DNA of 64,000 nt, from positions 3,890,745 to 3,954,744 of the forward strand of contig JAJEKV010000039.1 in the NCBI GenBank assembly GCA_021234155.1, read 5' to 3'. This stretch comes from Isoetes taiwanensis (taxonomy: Eukaryota > Streptophyta > Lycopodiopsida > Isoetales > Isoetaceae). The position numbers were made by a program, and so were the translations under genes. Shown in pieces: positions 44,990 through 57,550 of the stretch (positions are counted from its first letter, which is position 1; each line of letters opens with the position of its first letter). The notes under the pieces were generated by a model that saw nothing but the letters and a program-made list of their open reading frames with translations, ran no database searches and had not been told where the DNA came from.

Positions 44990-46627
44990 ACCCCTACATG
45001 CAACAGTGTAGAACAAAAGAAACAAATGATAGAGAAGTAATGCTTCTATCGGGGCTTCTATCTTGTCTTGATTTTCTAAATTGCAAGAGGACATTTGTGC
45101 TTCCTAAGCCCATTGACAACTACGTAGCTTCTGGTGTTCTAACTACACAAATTTTACTTCATGCGGCCCAGCGATAATTTGATAATTTATTTTGGATTGT
45201 GGTTGTTCTCAACAACATACTTCTTTGTACCTGAAGTGTACTCTTTCCTTGTCACTAAGCATTTAAAACATTACTACTCAGCAATTTAGGATGATGTAAA
45301 AGCCAACGGGGTTAAATACAACATTGTAATATATTTCCATAACCACTACTAATTTTTCCATATTTATGGAAAACTATTTACAGCCAAAATACTGGCGTCT
45401 AGGTCCTACTAAAAATGCCTAATCACCTTGCGTAACAGATTCCTAATAGATGCTTGAAAAGACACGTATCCTCCCTGATTGACGCCACAGAAGTAAATCT
45501 ATATTGTTGCTATTTCCAGCCGTCTACCAATCAATGTGTCCAGATCCAGCTTGGATTTTTTTCTATGAATCCACATTATGTACTGTGTTAGCTCACTCAG
45601 AAACATCTATGTAGATGTCCATCCATTTAAATTGATTCCATCTCTGGAGTGAGCATCGACCATCATATTTTAACCCGAAGATAAGTAATTAGCATGACCA
45701 ATGGCAAGAAAATCAATATCTCCAAATTGACGACTTCTCGTAGCACTACAATCTTCACATTCTTTTATAAAATTTAAACTCGTATCATAATTATCATTAT
45801 CAGTTTTATATTATTCTCTTCTACAATATCAACATAACATTAAGAGCGTTCCAGCGGTGTATAAATGAACCCAAATGCAATAATCATAAAAGCGTTATCA
45901 AGACAAAACTCATTACTGTCTAGCGCCATCTTTGTCTCCGGCATGTATCCTGCTTGCCAATTTGCTAACAAAGAACTAATGGGTTATGTCAACCACAAGT
46001 AGACTATAGATGTGTCCATGCTTTAGATCCTTTTCTTCCCTTTTCTAACTATTATAGCCTCCTACCATTGGCAACATAAAAATGATTCGATAACAAAATA
46101 TGTGGTGCTGCATTATGCGGATCCAACTTATAAAGATGTAGGGAATACCACATTGAGTGATACTAAAGTAATCGTCTACGATGGTGGCACTGCTAGCCCG
46201 TTTTGGATATCCTCTGCAAGACGAATAGCAGTTAGTACAAAGTTAATGAATGATAACAGAAGTATCCATTAATAATTTTACCTCCAATACCATCTTCCCA
46301 ATCATGACCATCAAGTTCTAACCTGCCAAAATAATTTAGTCAAACATATTAAATAGAAAAGGCAACTCGTAATATCATTATAACCGCCCTTAAACAAAAC
46401 TCACCAATAAGGTTCATCATCTCTGATACTTAGGCTTGGTACGGATTTCTTTGTACAACTCATTCGAAACTCGGGATACCATGCTTGACTTATTTTCTCG
46501 AATATTATTCATGTGGTTTGTACCAATGCAGAATTGTGGAATGTCACGTGGAATATCATTAAGCATATCATCCCTATTCTCGGCCATGGAAAAGAAATGA
46601 GGAAGCATATGCATTCTTTTTAAGCCT
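44990..46627. other. No gene seen
   Basis: AT-rich sequence with stops on both strands. Short minus-strand frame 46417-46614 has no recognisable feature. Confidence 0.35.
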
Positions 46628-49560
46628 TGTTAGAACACGTTGTAAAGGTACACAGACCTAATGAAACAAAAGTTGTATATGTGATGCACCTAATTAGTGA
46701 CTAACAGAACCCCAAACCTAGCCTAAATTCCAGAAGCCTATTTTGGCTAATCTCCTTGCCTCTCCCTATAGATTAGGATGGCAGCTCTATATTTGCTTGT
46801 GTGTTGTTTTCTAAAGTTGCCTTTTCAATGGAAATCAATCATTTTCATGGTATTAGAGCATACACGATCCTAAATTGAGTTCAAATGCACAGTTTTGATC
46901 ATGAGGATCAAACCTCTGACCCACACCAATGCATATTACTGGTTGATTAAGGTGCAAACCAAGTTACGCGAGAAAGGCTTATGGCACATCATTTTTTGGA
47001 GATGAACCTAACCAGCTTGGATAAAGCAACCCAAGTTGTCAAAGGACAAACGTCCACAGAAGACTTTGGAGTAGTAGAAATTGAATGGCAGTGCTTGGCG
47101 AAATGGCTACAGAAGAATTAAACAAAGGAATTGATAACAACTCGTTTGAAGAAGAGGACATAGAATCAGAAGATGATTCTATAGTATTTGCTGGAAGGAC
47201 ATTTTTTGTCTCATTTGGACCTGCACCAAACATCATTGGCAAGGCAATGGTTTGTTTAGCTTCTTTACTCCAAATGCTTCAAACCATACTGTCTTATATA
47301 GTGTGGAGAACCAATGATGCCACAACCTCATGCTTCTTTCAAAAAAGTATGGTACTTGGACTCAGGAGCAAGTGACCATATGACTCGGCAGAGATTTGTT
47401 TTCAGATTACACTCCAAATAAGACGGGCAGAAAAGTAAGAATAGGAAAAGGAAAACTGGATATTGCAGGAGTTAGCAGTGCGAACCTTGCATTGCCACAA
47501 GGCAGGCTCTTTCTTAAGAACGTGCTGCATGTATCAGACCTTGAAGCCAACCTCTTGTCCATTTTCAAGATGGATGATGCACGCTATTTCATAAATTTTG
47601 GCGATGGACGATGTATTGTCAAGAACAAGCAGGAGGAGATCATTGCCAAAGGGGAGAGGGCTGTCAACAATGGAGTTCGGCATCTAATCCCAATGCATCA
47701 TTCACTGCTATCAAAGTGCAGGAAGCAAAAACTTGGCATGAGCGAAGGTTATTTATTGCATCAAAGAACCCTATTGATCACTGCTCATTCATTCTTCAAT
47801 GTATTTACGTCTTGTTTTCCTGCCACTACCCCAGGACCCTCACTTATTTCGATTGTAGAAGAAATCCCTTCACCAGTTATACAAGTCAATGCTGCTATAC
47901 CCGAACTTTCAAACTCAGATATGCCTGCACCATAACCATGCCGAAGATCCGTTGCCTTTCAATTCCAGTCCTGAACCTTCTGTTGTCTCTCAACCTATTG
48001 CATTTTTCCACATTTTTGCGCAACCGATTGAGTCAACATCATATGAATTAGTTATTGTTACACCCAAGAAGTCACAATGGTTGGAAGCTATGAGAAAGGA
48101 ATATGATTGAATTCTTGAGGCCAGTGCTTGAAGTGTTGTTCCCAGACCTACAAATTACCATGTAGTTGGATCCAGATGGGTCAAGCTCAAGTACAACTTT
48201 GCTGGAGAAATATCATGCTTCAAGGCCCGTTTTGTATCCAGAAACTTTAACCAAATCCCTGGAATTGATTTCGATCAGACATATGCTCCATAGCCGGAAT
48301 GACCTCAATTCAACTTCTACATGCTCATGCCACCAAAAACCATTACCATATTGATCAATTAGATATGATCAATGCATTCTTGCATGGAGAACTTGTAGAA
48401 ATTTTCTACATTGAATAGCATGAGGGATTTATCATTGGACCTGCTCAAAACTTTGTTTGTACACTGCATAAGGCACTCTATGGCCTCAACAAGCACCTCA
48501 TGCATGGTATGCTAAACTCCACTAAACGTTAACACCCTTTGTTCATTCCTAACCATGCAGATCCTAGCATATATATTCACCATGATATTTCACCATTACT
48601 TGTCATATGTTATGTGGATGACCTTCTGACCATTGCAGCCAATGAAAAGGACCTTGATCTTCTCGAGTCTCAGCTCCAAGCCAACTTTAGAATGAAAGAT
48701 TCTGGACAAGTACATTATTTTCTAGGAATAGACATTTCATATGATCAGCCCAAGGGAATTCTATCCATAAAGCAAACCAAATATTTGGAGAATCTGATCT
48801 AAGATCTTCGTCTTTCTGACTATAACCCTGTCAAGATGCCCATGGAACCAAAGTTACCCTTGTTTCTAACTGATCTAGAATGTTTCCCAAGCATGCAATA
48901 TTTTTGTGACAGCTATAGAAGCATTATTAGGTCTGAACTTTGTAGCCTTGACCACTCGAGCAGACTTATCTCTTGTTACTCGCAAGCTCTGCCAATTCTC
49001 TATTTCTCCAAAACAAACTTATTACACTGCTCTCAAGAGATGTCTCAGGTACATTGCTGGCACAATTAATCAAGAACTTATTTATAATGATAAAGACACT
49101 ACAGATCTTCTTGGCTATTCTGATTCTGACTGGGTCGAGAACTTGCATGATATAACTTCAAACTCAGGTTATGCATTCATTCTTGTAGGAGGTGCCATAA
49201 GCTGAAAAAGCACTAAGCATAAATGTATGGTTCAATCCACAACTGAAATCGAGTGTATATCACTTGCTAATGCAAGTAATGAAGCAGTTTGGCTGCAATC
49301 TGCACTAATTTGGATATACACATCAATCTCCCTCTGACTATATATGACAATCAGAGAGCAATAGCTATATCCAAGAATCTAATGATGCATGCTCGTATAA
49401 AACATGTTGATATTAAATTCCATGTGGTCAGATAGTTAGTTGAGGAGAGGCAGATTAAACTTTGTTATTGCTTCATAAATGATATAGTAGCAGATGTTCT
49501 GATCAAGGCCCTTGCAAATCTGAAGATGGATAAGAACAAAAACAGACAAGTTCAAGTTTG
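46628..49560 (+). mobile_element. Second Ty1/copia element, heavily decayed, no 3' LTR
   Basis: A compact 5' LTR (46628-46847, TGTTAGAAC...TTTTCA, 220 bp) precedes a PBS-like TGGTATTAGAGCA (46848). Then come protease with WYLDSGASDHMT (~47355), a GAG-pre-integrase region (FLKNVLHVSDLEANLLSI, ~47510), a jump to RT (WLEAMRKEYD, VGSRWVKLKYNFAGEISCFK, ~48080-48215), VICYVDDLLTIA (48605) with FRMKDSGQVHYFLGIDISYD, RNase H (LLGYSDSDWVENLHDITSNS) and the terminal VADVL-IKAL near 49490. The integrase core is deleted and many stops and shifts are present. It is a different lineage from the 32-44 kb copia, judging by LTR length and sequence. Confidence 0.8.
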
Positions 49561-50427
49561 ATCTCGTATCTTTTTGTGGAGACATTTTGGATATCATAGA
49601 GTTACGTACGAGTTTAAAACTTCTATTTCTGTTGTGCTAAATTTGCTCCTTTAATTGTGCTCTGATAGCTTTAGTTGCTAAATCTAAGGCTTATGTTGAG
49701 CCTAGAAGTTTGTTCATGCTGCTTATAAAATATTCTTGAAGATCACTAAATGTTCCGAAAGCAAGTTCTCTCGAGTTCATCTTGTTTATTTAATTCTTAT
49801 TTTCAATTATCATATTTTTATGTCCTGTGATAATTAGAGTTGAATTTGCACACTAGGAAGGGCCTACAAGCTCATTGTCACACAACTTCCCCTTAGAGTG
49901 GGATCACACGCAAGCACTGCCAAAGAGGGGCCATGTTTTACCCTGTGCTAATTGGTGATGGTCCATGATGGTCCGTGTAAAAGGGCGAGCCTTTTTACAT
50001 GCCGATGATAGCGCCATCGTTGCATGTAAGCACAACCTTAACTCTTTTCCCTCCTCTCTTTTCACTTCTGCCCTAAAATGCAATGGAATGATACTTGCAT
50101 GTAGGAAGATGGAATGCATCATACATGGAAAGATACATACCTAACTAAACCATTAACAAATGCGTCAAAAATCATAAAATAACATAAAAATACAGTGTGC
50201 ACTCTAGATATACGCATTAATACACCCTATGTAATACGACATCTAAATCATATGAGAGCCATACTAAAGAAGAATATACTTATACTATGGGAACCCCTTG
50301 TGATTATGCTAGATATAAGGCTTTTTTCAACTTCATATTTATTTGGGGCATCTTATCTTGTGATATTCTTATGCTCATTCTTTCTATCATTGACTAATTT
50401 ATTTCCCCATATATTGGATGGCAGAAA
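49561..50427. other. No gene seen
   Basis: Possible residual copia 3' sequence followed by AT-rich DNA. No LTR matching 46628-46847 was recognised. Confidence 0.35.
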
Positions 50428-50480
50428 AGAAAAATGTTCGCATTGGCTTTGGCTGCCGTTATAAATTTCTTGTAGATTAT
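50428..50480 (-). mobile_element. CACTA terminal repeat, inverted orientation
   Basis: The complement reads CTACAAGAAATTTATAACGG, then CAGCCAAAGCC...GCGAACATTTTTCTTTTC, matching the CACTA ends at 29590 and 17955. The outermost CACTA pentamer is mutated. Confidence 0.5.
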
Positions 50481-50519
50481 AATTTAGATAACATAGCAAC
50501 CTCCATGACATTCTGTTCC

Positions 50520-50700
50520 ATACACCTAGATTTTGATGATGAACCTCTATTATCTACACTTAGTTCTCTAAAGGGACACACCTAGACTTTGATGATGAAC
50601 CTCTATTATCTAAACTTAGTTCTCTAAAGGGACACATCCATTTTAAAGTTTTACCACCATTCTAGAGTTTATCACATCTTGTAATTATGCCAGGCAAAGC
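50520..50700. repeat. 60-bp tandem duplication and possible Helitron 3' end
   Basis: CACCTAGA(T/C)TTTGATGATGAACC...AAAGGGACACA is present twice (about 50522-50580 and 50581-50640). Just after, ATGCCAGGCAAAGCCCCGAA then CCCATTACTAGT (50667-50697) resembles a plant Helitron 3' hairpin ending in CTAG before T, with a weak stem. Confidence 0.45.
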
Positions 50701-50999
50701 CCCGAACCCATTACTAGTTTTAGTGATTCGAAATTCCAAAACATAAAAAGAATAAGAGTATAGCATCGAAAAAAGAACAGGCATAGTACGTGTGCGCAAA
50801 CGTCGCTATGTCCCTAATTGCACATTGAAGACCTTGCTATCTCACCAAGGCGAATTTGAACAGAAGGTTGGGATGTTCTTCTGGATCTAAAATCCTTTGC
50901 AGTTAAGGATCAAGGGACGAATTGGAGTTTCCAAGGCCTGTTTGTGTTCCGAATAGGTTTACGTTATGGTCAGAGCTTGCAATAGGGCATGATACGAGA

Positions 51000-51300
51000 C
51001 AGCAAAGCTGGAGCCCCAACTGGAGATTGGGTAAATGCAATATTAAGGGTGGGGAGCCCCAACTGGAGATTGGGTAAATGCAATATTAAGGGTGGTTTCC
51101 CATGAAACTGAAAACCTGAATTTTTTTTGCAATGCAAAGTCCAAAACACGAGAGCTCAGAAATGGTGATAGATTAAATCTTGTCCAGGTTCTAAACCTCA
51201 GTTCATCAAGGTGAGGTATTCACGGGAACACACCAGGCTGCAGCCTGGCCTCAAGCAAATCTCCATGTTTGAGGCCCATGGGAAACCACCCTAAGTTTCA
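51000..51300. repeat. Tandem 52-bp duplication and hairpin upstream of the lectin gene
   Basis: GGAGCCCCAACTGGAGATTG...AATATTAAGGGTGG occurs twice (about 51010-51056 and 51057-51100). TAAGGGTGGTTTCCCATGA (about 51088-51106) is complementary to CATGGGAAACCACCCTAA (51279-51296), forming a ~210-bp foldback whose inner edge lies about 190 bp from the lectin start. Confidence 0.6.
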
Positions 51301-51491
51301 AACCAGAGTTTTAAAACCTTGGGGCCATGCATGTTAGCCTAGAAGAATGAATTATTTAAATTGAGCTATAATATTGTAGAAGGCATGTGCAAGCATGAGC
51401 TGGAGCCCAACGGATCAGAAATAAAATCCTGCTTCCTAGGTAGCCGTTTCTCAGGATAAGCTCTTCGCCGGATTTGCCCAACCATTCCGCC

Positions 51492-52418
51492 ATGGCCAGA
51501 GCTCGATCCGGTTCTGTTCTACTATTCCTTTGTATCTGCCTCACTTTCTCCCCTTCATTTGCCGATTTTTGGTTCCCAAAATTTGAAGGAAAACAGCTCA
51601 AGTTGCTCAAAGCCTGGGACAATATCACCGTAGCAGATGAACAGCTCAAGCTTAACGGATTGGCAAATAACCAGCTTGGAAGAACAGTTTACGCCAAGCC
51701 GCTCACGATCTGCCCGAAAAATGGCTCGGTAGTTTCTTTTACCACAAATTTTACGTTTTTAATACAGGGGGGTTCTGGCAGGGGCGACGGATTTGCTTTC
51801 TTTATAACTCCTAAATACGAAGGAAGCCCTGCCGGAAGCAATGGCAGATGGTTAGGGCTTTTGAATGCGGATCAGAATACTAAAAATGCAGGGGATTTTG
51901 TGGCAGTGGAGTATGATACCCTAAAAAATGCAGGGGCTCCATGGAATGATATCAACGATAACCACATTGGAATAGATGTGAATAATATCAGCTCTATTGC
52001 TGTGTATGATTTGTACAAGTCCGGCGTTGATCTTGCAAATGGCCAGGTTTTAAGCTCTTTCATAAGCTATGACGCAAACACACAGGAGTTTAATATTTGT
52101 GTAGCTAATTCTACGCTGAACAAGTGTTCGGATCCTGTGATTTCTAAAGTGCTGGATATCTGTTCTGCATTGGATTCAGATCAAGTTTACATGGGATTTT
52201 CGGCCGGAACAGAAACAGAGGGGCCATATCAGAGCCACAACATTCTTACTTGGAGATTTATCTATGGTGAAACTGTGTCTAAAGCTACTAACGGATCTAC
52301 CAGTAGCAGTGGAAATAAATCTTCAGCAAAATCAGGCTGTGGCCTTTCTGCTCCATCTGCTGTTCCATTTTTGGCTACAGCATTCTTTGGTTTTGTGGTT
52401 CTGGCATTGTTTTTGTAA
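51492..52418 (+). CDS. L-type (legume) lectin domain protein, secreted, probable GPI anchor
   Basis: Intact 308-residue intronless frame. The ATG at 51492 sits in a good context (CCGCCATGG) and is the first ATG of the frame. Residues 1-24 are a signal peptide (hydrophobic LLFLCICLTF, cut near FAD). Residues 25-260 form a legume-lectin beta-sandwich: GDGFAFFI (Asp99 of the sugar site), then FVAVEYDTLKN...ND...HIGIDVN, in which Glu140, Asp142, Asn146, Asp153 and His158 fit the Mn/Ca site, and RWLGLLN. Seven N-glycosylation sequons are visible. A Ser/Gly/Asn-rich linker (264-284) leads to a C-terminal hydrophobic segment (291-308) that ends the protein, the layout of a GPI signal. Lectin receptor kinases have the same ectodomain but continue into a kinase; none follows here. 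Likely a plasma-membrane or apoplastic glycan-binding protein. Sequence beyond the stop is AT-rich, as in a 3' UTR. Confidence 0.88.
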   Translation: MARARSGSVLLFLCICLTFSPSFADFWFPKFEGKQLKLLKAWDNITVADEQLKLNGLANNQLGRTVYAKPLTICPKNGSVVSFTTNFTFLIQGGSGRGDGFAFFITPKYEGSPAGSNGRWLGLLNADQNTKNAGDFVAVEYDTLKNAGAPWNDINDNHIGIDVNNISSIAVYDLYKSGVDLANGQVLSSFISYDANTQEFNICVANSTLNKCSDPVISKVLDICSALDSDQVYMGFSAGTETEGPYQSHNILTWRFIYGETVSKATNGSTSSSGNKSSAKSGCGLSAPSAVPFLATAFFGFVVLALFL

Positions 52419-53300
52419 AAAATAAGTGTAAACTGTAAACCTTGTGTTTGCATTTCTCAAGGGATTTCATACCTATTGTTGAGGTTACTCTTCTTCAGAA
52501 GCAACTGTTAGCCTCAATTTGACTCAAAATGTGTTTCTTTTGGGGACCAACAACACTTTTCTATGACCTTAAGTATAGTTTTTCTACAAGTTGTTATTAT
52601 GGCAGGTTGACAAGGATTTTAGACCTATTCAAGTGCATCCATAACGTTTGAAATGCATCATTTCTGCTACAATGGCGCCTTAAGCCAGGGTTTCAAATTT
52701 CTTTCTTTCCTTGTATTTATAACAGTGGCGGGCGGCACATTTGATATAGGTAATGTGCCAGGGACTGCAAAGCAATATTTATCAAAACATGCTAAAAACT
52801 TATGCATAAACTGGACGGAATCGATTCTAGTGGTGATGCTGTGGCTTTGTTAAGAGCTATTCCAAGTTAGCGTTTGATACTTCTGCCATTGTTCCTGGGA
52901 GGTCTGCTGTGTATTAGTTTCTTGTTCTTTGTGAAATCTACTGGGCTCTTTAGAAGGTCATTGCGCTCAACCGATTTGTCATCTTTTTAAATTTTGAGAA
53001 GTTGTTACAACCATCATTCATTTAAATTGGATTTACGTCAGGATTTTGGACCATTTTGGCACTGCAGCTTTTTCTCGGGTTAGTAAATTTGCACCGAGAA
53101 TGTGACTTTTTTTTATAACAGCGCAACATGATTGCATTAAAAATCGAAAATATTTTACATATATATGTCGAGTGACATAATGCCAATTACTTCTCAGAAG
53201 TGACCCCTAGAGATATCATAGCTTTCTTCCTCACTTCCACATATTGTAACCCTAGCAGTCTTGCCTGGGATGACCTTTGGGATCCATGAAATTAAAATAG
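52419..53300. other. Lectin 3' flank, no further gene
   Basis: AT-rich; no kinase domain or other exon is seen downstream of the lectin. A short plus-strand frame at 52653-52853 is unsupported. Confidence 0.4.
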
Positions 53301-53303
53301 TAT

Positions 53304-54310
53304 CTAACTCAACCCAATCATCCCCTTCAATAGGTTTTTCTTCCATTTCTTTGTCCAACAGTCTCTATATCTTTCTTCCCCTGCCACTGCATTTAACTGG
53401 TGCATTGGACACCACCACTCCACACGAACTTTGTTCATATTGCGGTCGCCCACTTCTTTGCAAACATCTGAGATGGTATAACCCATCCACACATGGTATA
53501 TCTCTTTGCGCTCTGGTACTATAAGTGCAAATTGATGGCAAAGCAAGTCATCTTTGGAATCATAATTCTCCAGCCCGAGATATTTAGGCCTTCCTTTCCT
53601 AGAACCAACATAATGTTTTTCAGCAGCTGGAGGAGCCATCGACTTGCGAATACTACTAACCACATCATCAACTTCCGCAGGTGTTAAGTCTCTCCACCTA
53701 GACTTAGGTAGCCATCCAGCTTTCAGTTCATCAGAGGATGTGTCTACTTGTCCCAATAATCCATGTACTTGTGTCCAATAATCTATCAATGCAAGGTTGG
53801 TATCATCAGGGTTATTTTTCCAATACTTGATGTATTCAGAAATGCGTCCAATGTGCTTTGCAATGAATCCATCTCTGCAAAAGGCTTAAGAGCTTTTGGT
53901 TGACCTCTGAAAATCTTAGGTTTACCATTCTCATCTTCGTACCATATAGGTACTCCCTCATCTGGCCTCCGTTTATCATCTGAAGGTCTCATCTTCCATT
54001 GCATTATTGGCTTATTTCCCATGACCCAGAAAGTGTACTGAAGAGGTCTAGATTGACCTTCCATATCAAGAGCATAACGTTCGATAAAATTCTTCCAATC
54101 AGGCACCTCTTGTATGATCAACCCTATAGGAGAAGGTGAAATGCATTCACTAAGAACTTCCATTAGTCTAGGAAGATTGGTCACAGTTTCAACTGCGCAC
54201 TATACTTCCCAAACAATGCATCCACATCCTCATGAGTGTGTCCAGGCATTAAGAACCCCAAATTCACTCTTTCAAAGACACCCACAACTGTCAAATAAGA
54301 TAGGATCTTG
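53304..54310 (-). pseudogene. C-terminal part of a DUF7869-like transposase remnant
   Basis: Minus-strand frames, broken near 54190 and 53786, read FERVNLGFLMPGHTHEDVDA then LFGKYSAQL, LMEVLSECISPSPIGLIIQE, YTFWVMGNKPIMQWKMRPSD, and, after a shift in an A-rich run, LIDYWTQVHGLLGQVD and DLLCHQFALIVPERKEIYHV then KVRVEWWCPM and RYRDCWTKKWKKN. The GHTHEDxD motif is the hallmark of a widespread repetitive family annotated as DUF7869 and thought to be a DDE-type nuclease. The following ~60 residues look like a chromo/Tudor-like small barrel. Everything upstream of the GHTHED motif is missing, and a LINE insertion begins at about 54330. Confidence 0.55.
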
Positions 54311-54329
54311 ACACCAATTAATATTTGAT

Positions 54330-55275
54330 TTTAGTCTAGTAACATATGGCTGCTTATTACCTACTACTCAGGGCTCCAAGGCTGTCAAAATCGGGATGGG
54401 CATGCATTGAAAGGGTGCAAAAACAATTTCTGGCATTCGAGCTTGGTGTTAAAATCCAGACACTATACAAAATGATATTGGCTGAGGTCGGGTTTATGCC
54501 CATAGAAGCTGAAGCACTTAGTCAAACACTGCATTATTTAAATAGAGTGCTGAAGATGGACTCAGATAGACTCCCTAAACGGGCTTTACATATGTCAATG
54601 CTCAAGGAAGGTGGCTGGTACCAAAAGGTGTTGGAATGGGCAGCAGCTTGGGGGATTACTCCCCATAGTTGGCCGGATAAATTCTCTGATATAAGGGGCT
54701 TTGTTGGAGAAAAATTTGTCAATAAATACTGGCATTTGACACCCCGAGAAGAGATAAAAGCGAGATTTTATAGATCTGAGTTTAATGCTATTGTAGGGGA
54801 CTCTGAGCAATCATACATGCAAGCAGACTTAAGTGTTAAAGAGCGGCAATTGATTTCGCAACTGGGACTGTCATCGCATCATTTGGCCATTGAAGTAGGT
54901 AGGTGGCATCGTATTCCACGGGAATACCGCCTTTGTCCATGCTGCTTGGTACAAATTGAGAATGAGATACATGCTTTCATTGAATGTCCTGCATATGAGG
55001 ATATTCGGGGGGACTTTAGAATTACATGCAGTAGCTTGCGAGAGCTTATGGAAGTTCAACCAAAGAAATTGAGTGCCTACATCAAAACGGTATATAAGAA
55101 AAGAACAGAGATAATTGCATTTTATGATTATATGCAGGAGATGGAAGTAGCTCATGAACGTTAATTGTGTTCGAAAATGCTTATGATCTATGATATGTAC
55201 ATATTTCCATATAGATCCTTGTTGGGTCTCAAAAATGGCGTGATCAATAAATTATAGTTATAGTTATAGTTACTA
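54330..55275 (+). mobile_element. 5'-truncated LINE: ORF2 C-terminus with (TTATAG)n tail
   Basis: Open from 54346 to 55164 (272 codons, no stops): IERVQKQFLAFELGVKIQTL, ILAEVGFMPIEAEALSQTLH, KARFYRSEF, then a knuckle CPCCLVQIENEIHAFIEC and a helical end. It aligns in layout with the fragments at 31797-32220 and 30405-30949 but is clearly another subfamily, with a different tail: about 80 nt after the stop the sequence ends in ATTATAGTTATAGTTATAG (55250-55272). Its long intact frame suggests it is younger than the other LINE pieces. Confidence 0.72.
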
Positions 55276-56050
55276 TGGGTGTAATAGAACACAGTTACAT
55301 AAGCAAGAACACAAAGATTATGTATCTATATTCTCTTATTTGCAATTTGAAACATGATAATAGTGTTCTTACATTAAAATATGTATTATGTTCTGACAAA
55401 ATCTAGCAAATAATTTCAAACTCTAATACAAGAAAAGTAAGCAAAAGATGTAGATCCAGTCTTTAGGATCACTTGTTCCATCATTCGGGCTCAATTCCAA
55501 CAAGAAATTTTTATCTTGCTTTTTAACAAAGGATCAAAAGATTCACAGATTCAATATTAGGCTAAGACAACGTTTGAGCTTGGACAAAGGCTTAAGAATT
55601 TAGGAATGCACAAGGGCTAAAGTAGAATGAGTTAATCTCGAAGAGTCGTTGCCTTTATATTCGTGCTAGAGATTACCTTTTCTACAGAAGGTCTTTTTAT
55701 TGGAAATATCTCCAGCAAAGGGCTAGTCGCCTAATTTTAGAACTGTTCACATCTTCAAGAATGTTCACGATAAGATTTGACTATAGCAGACCATTTGGGG
55801 ATCAATTCCTTTTCTTGGCGATGATATCACATCGTAGCTCTGCCATAGCGGCTATCATCCATTACCAGCCAATGGATTCCATAATATAATAAACCTAAGG
55901 TTTATGAAACTATTCACTTGTAGATTAAATGGACTGATCCTTATTTAAATAGTTGACTTCAAGCCACTCCCCAGTGCACGACAATCTGGAAAAAAATTAT
56001 TTCGTCTTAATTCCATTAAATATGTTCATTCTAGTTCAATTAGAAAGTGC
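55276..56050. other. No gene seen
   Basis: AT-rich intergenic sequence between the LINE tail and the outer end of gypsy LTR 2. Stops in all frames. Confidence 0.4.
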
Positions 56051-56054
56051 CTCA

Positions 56055-57550
56055 TGTGACGCTCCCCAAACCTATACGATGCTCCCATCGTATACATACG
56101 GGAAATCCCCTTTTCCATGGCGACAATACCACCATAGAAAGACCCTCCGTCTGACTCGGACCACTTGTGGTGACAAGTGTCCAGGTGAAGGACACGGAGG
56201 TGTCATTCGTCCCACGCCTTCGATGGGAATCCTAGATAGCGGAAGCGTACATACAGGGTTAGCACCTGGCAACAATACAAATAAATAATATGCCACCACG
56301 AAGGGTGGTCCATCATCATCATCAGTACCATAACATCCAGAACATCAATCATAATAAAGGAAACGCACCATAAACAAGGGCTCTACCCCAGCTCAGACTC
56401 ATGAGAATCAACTGACGGCCAAGGCCTCCAGATAACAACAGACAGAATCATAACAATGGCGTTGGCTGGCATAGAACAATGGCTAGGGTAGTCCACTCCA
56501 TCCGCCCCTTCTGTGCACACTTTGCAGATAGGCTAGAACATGCTATGGCGTGATTGTAGCCTTCTGGAGACGCAATCCCATGGAATCACCCTATGGAACT
56601 ACTCCGGGTTACATCTCCCCGGTCCGATGAGGCAGGTCGGAGAGGCATCCCCTCCCCGAGCATGACAGATCCCTGGGTGTGGTAGAGAACGCGTGCCCCC
56701 TCAGTGACCCCCGCATTCGTACCCGACTTACTCCCCTAAATCTAAAGGCCGACTCACCTGCCCGTTCGAGCCCAGGGCACCCAAGAATATTGGCTCGACA
56801 CCTGCGACCCAGGAAGTGTCAGACCCATACCCGGCCCTCTCCGTGACCGGCTATAAGTCTAGCACACTGTAGGAGTCCTATAGCCACGCTGGGCAATACC
56901 CCACCCTCGATTCACCATCATACTCGTTATCTGGTGCTGAATCAATCATAACATCCACAGCCAGGTGGGCTCTTGTGCACAGGCCGCATTTATTGGGATT
57001 TAAGAGGTTCTAGCTAGGAACATCACTAAATCTAAATAGCTTTCAGGTCTCTACCCCCCTTAAACCCACATAAGGAATAGAAAGAGAGAATAGAATCAGA
57101 TACAACGTTCATAATCATCATAAATAGATCATAACATAGAATCTAACCATCTATCTACCTCAAACAAGGGTTAGAATAGCATACAACTACCTAAAGATTG
57201 ACCTGTATCCTGGCTGGACCCATTGTCTCGAAGAACATCCATAGAACTGGTCAGGTGTTAGGTTGTAACAGCCCTTTCCTTCCTCTGCTCTTTCCAAACT
57301 CGAATTTGGGCAGAACTAGGATGGGAAGCTCAATTTGCCACCCAAAGATGGCAACCTGCCCTTGGCCAATCGAGTGAGGCCAAGTGGCACATTCTAGCTA
57401 GCCTACTTGGCTAACTAATACCATTAGTTAGTGTACTTAGGTTAGTTTAATGCCAATAATCCCTCTTAAGTTAATCCCCAATATTCCACATACCTTGGTG
57501 ACGTGTCAGGTTTGGTATACGTATACCATATACTTACATGGAACGTCACA
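56055..57550 (-). repeat. 3' LTR of Ty3/gypsy element 2
   Basis: Minus strand: begins TGTGACGTTCC at 57550, right after the polypurine tract CTAAGGGGGGTAGAA, and ends GGGGAGCGTCACA at 56055, giving imperfect 8-12 bp terminal inverted repeats and a length of 1,496 bp. Parts near 56950-57060 match the LTR of element 1 near 5380-5460, so both elements belong to one family. Confidence 0.8.
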
